From Cymbomonas tetramitiformis (lineage: Eukaryota > Chlorophyta > Pyramimonadophyceae > Pyramimonadales > Pyramimonadaceae): a DNA stretch of 21,142 bases. Every line of letters starts with the position of its first letter. Positions within the stretch are counted from its first letter, which is position 1. Below, piece by piece: positions 9,620 through 16,171 of the stretch. The notes beneath the pieces were generated by a model. It did no database searches, was not told where the DNA came from, and saw nothing but the letters and a program-made list of their open reading frames with translations. The DNA is taken from positions 1-21,142 of the forward strand of contig LGRX02029295.1 of NCBI GenBank assembly GCA_001247695.2. The letters run 5' to 3'. A program made the position numbers and the translations under genes.

Positions 9620-10390
9620 CGCTGGCAGGCCATGTCCTAGCTGCAGGCCTGGGTCCTTTTTCATTGAACCACGGGGGACTGGCCTCCGCTCCCCGTGACC
9701 CGGGGACCCCAACTCTAGCCCACTTCCAACGGGCCCCCCTTGGGGTCGGTCCCCTATCAAGCATGTGGCCCCTCCAGACGGGGGGGGAGTTGTTGTCAAC
9801 AGCTTCTGCTGTAGCGAACAGCGGGCCTCTAGTCCCCAAAGTGTCAGCCTTATTGATGTTTTTGTTTGCCCACGGTGGGTCCCTTTCAGGTGCACGTCGG
9901 AGTGCCGGCTCGGTGAAAGACGTGATGTTTGCTGCTGCCTGCAGACCGGGTCCTTTGCCGTTTCTCCGCAGGGAGCTGGCAACTGCTCTCCGTGGGCCGG
10001 AGAAACAAGTTCCAGCCCCCCTTCCGCGGGCCCTCTCTGGGGTCGGTCTTACTCCCGGTCTGTAGGTGAGTCTGAAGGGTCGCGGTGCCTGGAGGTTCTC
10101 TCCCTCGATGGGCTGCCGGGCAGTGTCAAGCGCCCGCTCGGGGTCTGCTACTATCTTTCCTCCCAACCGGGAGTTCTCGCCTGGTGAGGTGCCGTGACCG
10201 CGTGTCGATGCGGTGGGGCTCGAGTGGGAAGGAGGGACGATGACGGTTGGCACTGCCTGCGGACTGGGTCCCTCGCCGTTTCTCCGCAGGGAGCTGGTGA
10301 CCGCTCCCCGTGTCCCGGGGATGCACGTCCCAGCCCCCCTTCCGCGGGCCCTCTTAGGGGTCGGTCTTACTCCCAGTCCGTAGGCGTGCT
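9620..10390 (-). repeat. Three degenerate tandem repeats, spacing 297 and 318 bp
   Basis: A block of about 150 bp recurs three times. The anchor resembling GACYGGGTCC sits at 10262, 9944 and 9647, and a second anchor, TCGGT after a GGGCCC-containing stretch, sits at 10361, 10043 and 9746. Both spacings, 318 and 297, are multiples of three. In the open minus frame each copy gives a version of GVRPTPxRARGRGAGTC followed by SSLRRNGxGP; the 9.65 kb copy is the most diverged. These could be LINE 5' monomers or protein repeats. Confidence 0.75.
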
Positions 10391-10493
10391 CCGTCCTATT
10401 GTCTGATGCGGGTTCACGGTACAAGATGCAGGTGTGTGTTTGACTGATGTCACCACGGGACGTACACTCCTGCAAGTCAGTAGACGATGAAAG

Positions 10494-10499
10494 TTTATT
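10494..10499 (-). terminator. AATAAA polyadenylation-type hexamer
   Basis: AATAAA on the minus strand lies 48 bases past the stop of the 10.5-11.9 kb ORF. It could end that ORF's transcript, which would make it a separate gene. It also lies inside the long open frame, so it may be chance. Confidence 0.35.
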
Positions 10500-10546
10500 A
10501 AAAAAGTTTACCAGGCGCAAGTCCCAGCGCGGATGAGTCCTGCTGT

Positions 10547-11884
10547 CTACACAATGCAGGATAGTACCAGCCAGTCCCTCAGGGACGCCGGAAGTTGCGA
10601 GTCCCTGACCACGGCCGCGATGTCCGGGGGCGGAGGGCTGTGCACCCTGGCGGACTCCTTTGCCCTGATGTGCAGGAAGACCAATTTGGTGTCTGCCCTG
10701 AAAGGGCAGTCGAGCTGCCGCTGGAACACCAGTTCCTCCTCTGTCGGCGTGCTGAGTGCACAGGGGCGCTCCACCTGTTGCCCCCCCCCTGTGAACCACC
10801 TGCGCCGCAGCACCTGCTCCCGGAGGACGTGCCCCCGCGGAAGGGACCTCCCCAGACGTACAAGATGGTAGTCCGGGGAGAACTGTATCGCCCAGTCCTG
10901 CGTGAGGATGCTTTTGAGCTGCGGTGAGGCCCGGATGGCTCGTCCCCACGGGGTGCTCGCCGCTCCTGCCAACCCGAGAAGCCTCTTCTGGTAAGACCCC
11001 GGGAGGCCTCTCCGCAGGTCCACATCGAGGTGCCTGGCGACAACCCCCCTTAGGGTCCGGACTTCGTTGCTGAGCCCGTCCAGGTTCCCCTCTCTGCAAA
11101 AGTACTGGAGGCCCAGCCCCTGTACTATGTCGGCCATGGTGGCCGCCGCCTCCAGTTCCTGCAGCGATGAGTTGGGCAGTGTCGCTAGTGCCTCCCTCCT
11201 GCGAACAAAACCTCTCCAGCGGACCACCGCCACAAGGGTGGCCGCCGGCCACCTTGCAGCTTTCCTGCGGAGGGTCCCGCGCCTCCGCAGGATGGCAAGG
11301 AACGAGACCACCGCGATGGCCACGGTCCAGGACGCCCACGATGTCCCCGCCTGTCCCGCCGCCCGCGGCTCCGTCCGCTCCAGCGTGAACCTGCGACGTT
11401 GCCTGAAGTGCCTCCTGCGCGGCTGGGGGGCTCCAGACCCCGATGCCCTGCTCAGGTGTCTGGTGTACGCCCCCTGCCGCGTCCCCCAGAACGTTGCCGC
11501 AAGCCTCATACGGCAGGCCCAGATGTGGGAGCCCACCGCCGCCCGGATGGAACCTGCACGGGTGTACAGCGTTCTCCAGTCGTCCGGGCCTGTCCTCTCC
11601 CCCCATCTTGGTCCCTGGAAAGGAGATGCCGGCCCCCCCAGGCTGGGGACCGTGAGAGTGAAAGGGGCAAACTGCCTCGTTGGGTGTTGCGCCCAATGCA
11701 GTGGCCTCCCCTGTCTGGTGGCCAGCGCCTGGCGGAGCTCGCTTCCCGGGAGCTCCTGCTGCTCCCGCAGCAGGTTCTCGAAGATGCCTGGTCCTTCTTC
11801 CTGCGCCCCCTCCTGACGCAGCTGCAGCCCTGGGATGGTGCTCTCGAGCGCTTTCCGGGTGCCCGCGTTGATGATGGAGACCAT
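10547..11884 (-). CDS. Unidentified ORF with one membrane-like segment, 5' part of the LINE or adjacent gene
   Basis: I do not recognise this protein. The open frame reaches back to a TAG near 12,100, but the first ATG is at 11884, giving 445 codons. Composition looks like real protein, with Leu-rich amphipathic stretches, unlike the Gly/His/Arg-rich shadow in the overlapping frame. Counting from that ATG, an Arg-rich cluster (RRRHFRQRRR) at about residues 156-165 precedes a hydrophobic segment at about 181-199 (WASWTVAIAVVSFLAIL), then more basic residues. This suggests a single-pass membrane protein or an amphipathic helix. The end is TAG at 10549-10547, with AATAAA 48 bases further on. It lies upstream of, and in a different frame from, the long ORF1 frame; a -1 shift would join them. 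It may be a LINE ORF0 or an independent gene. Confidence 0.55.
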   Translation of the reverse strand: MVSIINAGTRKALESTIPGLQLRQEGAQEEGPGIFENLLREQQELPGSELRQALATRQGRPLHWAQHPTRQFAPFTLTVPSLGGPASPFQGPRWGERTGPDDWRTLYTRAGSIRAAVGSHIWACRMRLAATFWGTRQGAYTRHLSRASGSGAPQPRRRHFRQRRRFTLERTEPRAAGQAGTSWASWTVAIAVVSFLAILRRRGTLRRKAARWPAATLVAVVRWRGFVRRREALATLPNSSLQELEAAATMADIVQGLGLQYFCREGNLDGLSNEVRTLRGVVARHLDVDLRRGLPGSYQKRLLGLAGAASTPWGRAIRASPQLKSILTQDWAIQFSPDYHLVRLGRSLPRGHVLREQVLRRRWFTGGGQQVERPCALSTPTEEELVFQRQLDCPFRADTKLVFLHIRAKESARVHSPPPPDIAAVVRDSQLPASLRDWLVLSCIV

Positions 11885-12049
11885 CTTCACCTGCGTAGAA
11901 GGCTGAAAGAGGAGAGTACGGGTAAAAGGAGAGTTGTCCTGCGGAAGGGGAAGAGGGTTTGTAGTTAGTGTCCCGTCTGGTTGAACTAAGACAGGAAGGC
12001 GACGGGTGGGAAGGTCGGGTCGCGCGCTGTGTCGGCCTCCACTGGGCTC

Positions 12050-12182
12050 GTTCGGCTCCTCCGGTATTTTCCCTGCATGATTTTTCAAAAAATATATCTA
12101 CCCTCGCACACAATACTACGTAATTTACAAATAAAATTAATATTGTCAGTAAAAAACGATTTTTTTGCCCGTTGGGGTGCAT
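12050..12182. other. Composition boundary at the 5' end of the GC-rich element
   Basis: Base composition drops from GC-rich to strongly AT-rich around 12,065-12,160. The minus strand then holds only very T/A-rich sequence. The longest minus frame formally starts at ATG 12182, but its first 35 codons are an AT-rich hydrophobic run that is probably not coding. This is the likely insertion edge or promoter zone of the element. Confidence 0.5.
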
Positions 12183-12215
12183 GGCCGCTCCTCGGAGTCC
12201 TTCACCCAGATACTC

Positions 12216-12299
12216 GCGAAACAGACATTCAGGAATGCGAAACAGGCAGTCAGGAATGCGAAACAGGCATTCAGGAATGCGAAACAGGCATTCAGGAAT
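12216..12299. repeat. 21-bp minisatellite, four copies
   Basis: Four head-to-tail copies of a 21-bp unit close to GCGAAACAGGCATTCAGGAAT run from 12216 to 12299, with a decayed fifth after it. Copies differ at one or two bases. The period is a multiple of three, so it opens reading frames on both strands; I take these as by-products. Confidence 0.9.
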
Positions 12300-12357
12300 G
12301 CGGCGAAACAGGAAAAAGTGACCGGATATCCTGCAAAATTACAGAGAGCAAAGTCAG

Positions 12358-12412
12358 TGAGAGTGGTGGGACTCGAACCCACGCTGCACAATCTGTGCAG
12401 ATATCGCCCTCG
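12358..12412 (-). pseudogene. 3' half of a class II tRNA (Leu/Ser-like)
   Basis: On the minus strand there is a perfect T arm (GTGGG, loop TTCGAGT, CCCAC; 12382-12366) containing a B-box GGTTCGAGTCC. Before it is a 7-bp variable-arm stem, CTGCACA/TGTGCAG with a GAT loop (12400-12384), as in tRNA-Leu or tRNA-Ser. After it is an acceptor strand, CACTCTC plus A. No matching 5' acceptor GAGAGTG, D arm or A-box lies within about 150 bases upstream. It is therefore a fragment, a tRNA-derived relic, or a gene with an unusually long split. Confidence 0.7.
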
Positions 12413-12592
12413 AAAAAAAAACACCACACGAGAAACACGCAGAACGAACACAAAACAGGCGCTTGAAACAAATAGCAAATTCCTGAAGAATATCAGTCAG
12501 TGAGGGCTTGTAACAACAACAAATCCGTCGGGCAGCAGTACAGCCCGTCAGTCAGCCTCGCTACAAGAATGCCCTCTACGAAGACATTCAAG

Positions 12593-12623
12593 TGCCGCCA
12601 GCAACCGAATGTTGCTGGCGGCA
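12593..12623. repeat. Perfect 13-bp inverted repeat, 5-base loop
   Basis: TGCCGCCAGCAAC is followed by CGAAT and its exact complement GTTGCTGGCGGCA. The GC-rich stem would be stable in RNA or extruded DNA. No T-run follows, so a bacterial-type terminator is not suggested. It may be a foldback or small element end. Confidence 0.85.
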
Positions 12624-12871
12624 TCGGACATAGCGCAACAACGAACGTGACTTGTAAAACAAGGAAACGCTACTCAGCAAGGATGATGAGATTTAACCGG
12701 GAATAGTTAGTATGCACGATACATGCAGCAGAACAAAACGGGACGCAGCAGACAACGGTGTCAGGTGCGCCGCAAAACGAAAGCTTAAAAAATTAACGTG
12801 TGAGTGAATATCTGATATGTGAAATCAGCCAGCCGCGGCCCGCGTGGGTCTCACCGGTGAGCCGATTTCGC

Positions 12872-12932
12872 CATGACATGACATGACATGCGTTGCCATG
12901 TTATCTCATCGGATACATCGGATACATCGGAT
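12872..12932. repeat. CATGA and CATCGGATA microsatellites
   Basis: CATGA repeats about four times at 12872-12890, and CATCGGATA repeats about three times at 12907-12932. Related ATGAC repeats recur at 16.75 kb. Confidence 0.85.
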
Positions 12933-13150
12933 GTTGATGACAGTGTTTCGGGTGTGGCATTCAACTGTGACACTGTAATCTTCGTGCGACAAAAAGAAAG
13001 TCCACCGTGTCGCAAACCCATGCCATGTCAGCATGTTGCGAAAGTCTGGAACCAGTCGCATCGCATTTGTCGCGAGGAAGCCACACTTAAGGGCTTTTTG
13101 TGGTGCAGTTTTTTAATTTACCAATATATAAATCGAAACTGATCGCGTCG

Positions 13151-13558
13151 CTGATTGGCTTAGCCAGCGTCTGCAAAACCATCTCGTTTTTGTCGTGCGA
13201 TCCCTTTCCCTTGTCGTCCCATATTCATGGTGCCTATCTCAGGTGCTCGCACTTCTGATTGGCGGTTACGTGCGATCGGTCGATAAACATCTCATGTAAG
13301 CCACCCTGAAATCTGTAGCACGTGCGCCTTCTATAATTATACAAAAAACACGTGCTCCTTGTACGTGCACAGTCAGCTTATGGTATTTCGCGTGTGACCC
13401 ATATTCATGGAGTTTATCTAATCTCATGGCTTCTCTGATTGGCGATCGGTCGGAAATATCTTTTATACGCCATCTGAAATCTGTCGCGCTGATAACTTCT
13501 GCATGAATATCCATAATTCGATACTACGCCCAGGAATATTCTATGCGTCTCTGATTGG
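13151..13558 (+). promoter_or_regulatory. Four CTGATTGG (inverted CCAAT/Y-box) motifs
   Basis: CTGATTGG occurs at 13151, 13255, 13435 and 13551, always on the plus strand. It is the complement of CCAATCAG, the NF-Y (CCAAT-box) core; the first copy continues CTTA, like a Y-box. Part of the copy number comes from a local duplication. Its target could be transcription of the flanking transposase gene or an unseen gene; this is inference. Confidence 0.4.
13218..13497. repeat. 180-bp degenerate direct duplication
   Basis: CCCATATTCATGG, then CTGATTGGCG, a GATCGGTCG and CTGAAATCTGT recur in the same order in two copies, at about 13218-13320 and 13398-13497. Both CCCATATTCATGG and TCTGATT are offset by exactly 180. 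A shorter third piece with CTGATTGGCGGC lies at 13551. Confidence 0.75.
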
Positions 13559-13668
13559 CGGCAATGCTCCACCGATTTGTATAACTCTCCTGCTTGTCAT
13601 CTTAAGGTGACCGGTGTGGACTGCGATATAATTATATACGGGCGGTTACTCCCGATCTGTCGGGGAAA

Positions 13669-14712
13669 TCACACTGTTTCCGTAAAAAGGGGCCCCAAGG
13701 TGGACAGTTCTGGTAGTATCGTGTACGTCGATGTCACTTTTTCCAGGAAAACCTGTTTCGCTCCTATAAGGGAAACGCAGGACCTTGCAGCTTTTTTTTT
13801 TGAAAAAGCTGCGAACCGTCGGTGTATAATGTTGAGTATAATCGGATCTGTTTGCGACACGACAAAAAAAATACACCTCGCGACACGAAAAAGGCGCTTC
13901 CCTTTTTTATCCGCGGTCTTACCCCACGCCAGCATCTTCAGCAACCCGAAAAAGCCATCAAGGTCAATATGGGAGTGGCCTACGGGCAGACGGTGTAGGC
14001 AGATCTCTTTGTACAGCCCGTGGTGAACCAGGTTGCAGAAGAAGGCGAAATTGTGTCGATTCCAGTTTTCCGATCCTCCGTCCATTTGCACGTGGCATGT
14101 TTGCCGAAAGTGCCGCTCCGTGTTCTCCACCACATACCGTAGGAGAATATTGAGCGTCGTGAGGCACATGTTCACGTCTTTGCCAGGAACCCGTGGCATA
14201 AGTAAACACATGCACAACACGTTGCCGTGCATCACGACCCATTGCAGATGAAGGTGGGAAAATCCTCCAGCTTTGTCGCTCATCGCCTTGACCTTCACGG
14301 GGAAGTGCGGACAAACGGTGTTGTTGTTCGCCGCTCCGTCGAAGCAATACGAGTCGCTCAAGCCAAATGGGTTGGAACTATCGGCACGGGTGTTATTGTA
14401 CCGCACTCTCTCACTTCGATAATCACTCCGGTGCGCGTCGTCCAGCGTCTTCCAGTCCTCCAGGTCATGCACGTCCTTTACAGCACGGCGCTGCTTCGTC
14501 AAGATTTCGCATGTCGTGCACTTACCTGCACAATCCTTCTGCTTGCGCATGGTAATATGTTTCACGCGGAGGTACTCGCGTAGATACTTGCGAAACTGCG
14601 TGTTTTGAACCTGATAAACGCCGCGACGCATAAGCTTGTATGCGGCATAACAATTGGCTGGTCGGGTCGGACTCATTTGGAGTTTGCCGTTTTGAGGTTG
14701 TGGCTCCGCCAA
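13669..14712 (-). CDS. DUF7869-like transposase, catalytic part
   Basis: There are 347 codons; the first is TTG, so this is an open segment or exon and not a true start. A Cys cluster CAGKCTTCEIL (residues 61-71) is followed by CFDGAANN (Asp125), QMDGGSENWN (Asp211, Glu215) and RLPVGHSHIDLDGFFG (His246, His248, Asp250, Asp252). This order matches DUF7869 proteins, which carry a Gln-Leu-Asp motif ending in Glu-Asn and then Pro-Val-Gly-His-Thr-His-Glu-Asp-Ile-Asp. They are widespread, element-associated and thought to be RNase H-fold integrase/transposase-like. The upstream open segment at 14760-15101 gives the N-terminal part in another frame. Beyond residue 300 the frame crosses an A10 run, so the last 45 residues may be out of frame. 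Terminal inverted repeats were not found. Confidence 0.7.
   Translation of the reverse strand: MAEPQPQNGKLQMSPTRPANCYAAYKLMRRGVYQVQNTQFRKYLREYLRVKHITMRKQKDCAGKCTTCEILTKQRRAVKDVHDLEDWKTLDDAHRSDYRSERVRYNNTRADSSNPFGLSDSYCFDGAANNNTVCPHFPVKVKAMSDKAGGFSHLHLQWVVMHGNVLCMCLLMPRVPGKDVNMCLTTLNILLRYVVENTERHFRQTCHVQMDGGSENWNRHNFAFFCNLVHHGLYKEICLHRLPVGHSHIDLDGFFGLLKMLAWGKTADKKGKRLFRVARCIFFVVSQTDPIILNIIHRRFAAFSKKKAARSCVSLIGAKQVFLEKVTSTYTILPELSTLGPLFTETV
13787..13812 (-). repeat. A10 run inside a 10-bp inverted repeat
   Basis: GCAGCTTTTT and AAAAAGCTGC flank a short loop, and the minus strand carries ten A in a row within the transposase frame (encoding SKKK). Length change here would shift the frame. Confidence 0.7.
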
Positions 14713-14759
14713 CGGCGAAATCTCGTGAGCAGCGTACTACTCCAAGAAATAAGTCCAGT

Positions 14760-15101
14760 TCAGCTTGTGCTCTCCACAATGTCGCCCCCACACACGTGCG
14801 CGTGCCACTTGAACCATGTGCTTAGGGGAATAAAGTGCAGGCGTCGAAACGCATCCTTGCAGACTTTCTCGCCCAGGAACATTAGCGAGTCGAACATCTG
14901 TATTTCAAGCTTGTGCGATCCGGACTTGGACCTATACGCGCGAGTAAGCTCCGCAATGATGTTCTCCTTGAACTGGCGACCGTCCAGCTTAGACTTGTCA
15001 CGTACGTACGTCTGCAAGAGACGATACTCGAATTGTGACAGGCAGCGCCTCCCACACTTGCATTCGTTGGCGGGGTCCATCAGTTCGGGGATCTGCTTCA
15101 T
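14760..15101 (-). CDS. DUF7869-like transposase, N-terminal part
   Basis: There are 113 codons from the ATG at 15101 (A at -3) to a TGA. The segment has ECKCGRRCL (Cys14, Cys16, Cys20), then amphipathic stretches and EKVCKDAFRRLHFIPLSTW, which fits the Cys-rich, helical N-terminal region that precedes the catalytic part in DUF7869 proteins. It stops 48 bases before the next open segment, which is in another frame. Either an intron joins them (a pyrimidine-rich TTATTTCTTGGAGTAG could be an acceptor; donor unclear) or a frameshift broke the gene. I cannot choose between these. Confidence 0.5.
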   Translation of the reverse strand: MKQIPELMDPANECKCGRRCLSQFEYRLLQTYVRDKSKLDGRQFKENIIAELTRAYRSKSGSHKLEIQMFDSLMFLGEKVCKDAFRRLHFIPLSTWFKWHAHVCGGDIVESTS

Positions 15102-15190
15102 GCTTTCCGCAATATTGTTGGGCCCATATCCCGACGTTTTGGGTTCTGTGACAGGAACAGTGAAATATATATATGTAATTCACGGAGTCG

Positions 15191-15210
15191 GATATATATA
15201 TATATATATC
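15191..15210. repeat. (AT)9 microsatellite
   Basis: A run of alternating T and A spans these 20 bases, with a shorter AT run 25 bases to its left. Confidence 0.9.
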
Positions 15211-15292
15211 ACAGAAACCTAGAACAAAGCTGTACAGCAGGCGCTTCGGGGTTTCACAGTGCGAAGATAATTGAATAACATACGGGAGGTGT

Positions 15293-15298
15293 TTTATT
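15293..15298 (-). terminator. AATAAA polyadenylation-type hexamer
   Basis: AATAAA on the minus strand lies about 300 bases past the stop of the 15.6-16.2 kb ORF, in a sensible place for its transcript end. No poly(A) tract follows in the DNA, so nothing points to a processed copy. Confidence 0.45.
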
Positions 15299-15419
15299 CC
15301 CTGAGCTGAGCAGAACCGTGCCAGGCAAGACGGCACCGCGGGTCGAGGGGTGACACAGGCGGACAGGGCTGCCACACCCTTACAGTGGGGGGGCTAAAGT
15401 CACTGTTCCCATGACACCG

Positions 15420-15440
15420 CCTCACCCCGAAGGGGTGAGG
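15420..15440. repeat. 9-bp hairpin with GAA loop
   Basis: CCTCACCCC and GGGGTGAGG form a perfect stem around three bases. It lies in the presumed 3' untranslated stretch of the minus-strand ORF and would be stable in RNA. Confidence 0.8.
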
Positions 15441-15601
15441 TGCCAAGGCAGCATCCCACGAAGGGACACCCAACCCCAAACCCTAGAGATACACATGTTA
15501 TAAGTCCAGAGGGCAAATGTTATACGCCCAGCTAACCGATGGTGCTAATCAGCTGACCTACAACAGTGGTGCTAGGATCTAAGGGCAGGGGCTCCGATGC
15601 T

Positions 15602-16171
15602 CTAAGGGGCCTCTGCCGGCACATTGGACGGCGTCACGTCGGTGATCGACAAGGCCGCAGCGGTGCTGCCGGCGAAAGACGGAATCCGGACAGGCGATGC
15701 ACGGTACGCCGGCCAGTCTTCCTCCTCCTCGTGAGCGGCAAGGAAAGTTGGCGGCGTCGCATCAGGTTGCACTTCGTCCAGAGGGCAATGCTCATCGTGG
15801 AGGTCAACAGCCGAGAATCGGACGGTCATGGCTGCCGCACCCTGCTGGGCGGCGTCGTCCAACGGTGGGGGTTCCAATGCCTGCAAAGACTTCGCACGGG
15901 CTGCCGGCGGTGGCGCAGGCGGCCATGCAGACATCGGAGGAGGAGGGGCCGCCGTGGGGGCGGCTGCCGGCGCCCGCCCCGGAGCGAAGGATGCCGAACA
16001 GGAATAAGGGCACACACCCTCGGTGTCGAGGTGGCCCGTGGTCACCGCCCACAGGCGGAAGCAGGTGACACAAACCAGGCCGGTGCCCTCCCACTGCAGG
16101 TAGCGGGCGTTGCGCACCGGCTTCCACTCAGCGGCGGGGAGCGCCAACTTCTTCCAGCCGAGTGCATGCAT
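15602..16171 (-). CDS. Unidentified ORF, Cys/His-containing N-terminal part and Ala/Pro-rich linker
   Basis: I do not recognise it. The frame opens just after a TAG and enters through a Gly-rich (GGGGRGGAGG) stretch at a TTG (16294); the first ATG is at 16171, giving about 189 codons. The first 60 residues look globular: GWKKLALPAAEWKPV, then YLQWEGTGLVCVTCFRLW, then TGHLDTEGVCPYSC. CxxC, a His and CxxxC could bind zinc. An Ala/Pro-rich linker and an acidic stretch (AAHEEEEDW) follow. A minus-strand AATAAA sits about 300 bases downstream. It could be a host gene exon, with the Gly-rich part from an upstream exon, or an ORF of another element. Confidence 0.4.
   Translation of the reverse strand: MHALGWKKLALPAAEWKPVRNARYLQWEGTGLVCVTCFRLWAVTTGHLDTEGVCPYSCSASFAPGRAPAAAPTAAPPPPMSAWPPAPPPAARAKSLQALEPPPLDDAAQQGAAAMTVRFSAVDLHDEHCPLDEVQPDATPPTFLAAHEEEEDWPAYRASPVRIPSFAGSTAAALSITDVTPSNVPAEAP

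Larger units (their letters stand above)
7890..10546 (-). other. Stop-free leader in the ORF1 frame, disordered-type coding potential
   Basis: The ORF1 frame is open without a stop for about 885 codons upstream of the ATG at 7889, up to the end of the 5' ORF. Other frames here are broken often. The implied peptide is rich in Arg, Pro, Thr, Asn, Gly and Asp and poor in hydrophobic residues, with no motif I recognise. Three internal repeats keep the reading phase. In-frame ATGs are sparse. It may be a long disordered N-terminal extension of ORF1, a separately translated protein, or a leader kept open for another reason. A chance run this long is unlikely at this base composition. Confidence 0.5.
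1..12100 (-). mobile_element. Very large LINE-like (non-LTR) retrotransposon, 3' end outside window
   Basis: This GC-rich block carries minus-strand ORFs that together give a non-LTR retrotransposon: a gag-like ORF1 with an RRM-like block, then ORF2 with a Ulp1-like protease, an APE endonuclease and a reverse transcriptase. The 5' boundary is set by a sharp change to AT-rich DNA near 12,060-12,130. The 3' end, any poly(A) tail and the target-site duplication lie beyond base 1, so its true length is unknown but is at least about 12 kb if the most 5' ORF belongs to it. LINEs are usually 4-8 kb. An alternative is that the 10.5-12.1 kb ORF is a neighbouring gene and the element begins lower, near 10.5 or 7.9 kb. 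No LTR is seen around it. The clade cannot be fixed without an RT tree. Confidence 0.8.
12413..13150. other. Noncoding interval with short repeats
   Basis: I see no supported gene here. It holds the 12593-12623 hairpin, a 12-bp palindrome CTCACCGGTGAG at 12850-12861, and two short tandem repeats near 12.9 kb. Confidence 0.5.
15102..15601. other. Noncoding interval between two minus-strand ORFs
   Basis: No supported gene. It holds an (AT)9 run at 15191-15210 bracketed by near-complementary GGTTCTGTGA and TCACAGAAACC, a minus-strand AATAAA, and a 9-bp hairpin. It reads best as the 3' untranslated region of the ORF at 15.6-16.2 kb. Confidence 0.45.

Noticed and set aside
11067..11816. Plus-strand ORF of 249 codons
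   Set aside because: Antisense to the membrane-like ORF; no protein-like pattern.
10550..12182. The formal extension of the longest minus frame from ATG 12182 as one 2,572-residue protein
   Set aside because: Its first 35 codons are AT-rich junk-like sequence, and the rest is Gly/His/Arg-rich as expected for a shadow of the better ORF in the neighbouring frame. I start ORF1 at 7889 and treat 7,890-10,546 separately.
12216..12299. A CRISPR array
   Set aside because: The units are contiguous with no spacers, and the setting is eukaryotic.
12165..12503. Plus-strand ORF with NAKQAFR repeats
   Set aside because: It is the 21-bp minisatellite read in frame followed by antisense tRNA, which yields the known spurious VGLEPT peptide.
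13577..14026. Plus-strand ORF of 149 codons
   Set aside because: Antisense to the DUF7869-like catalytic frame, with no motif of its own.
15477..15486. A telomere-repeat relic (AAACCCTAGAG)
   Set aside because: Only one CCCTA-type unit is present, with no tandem array.
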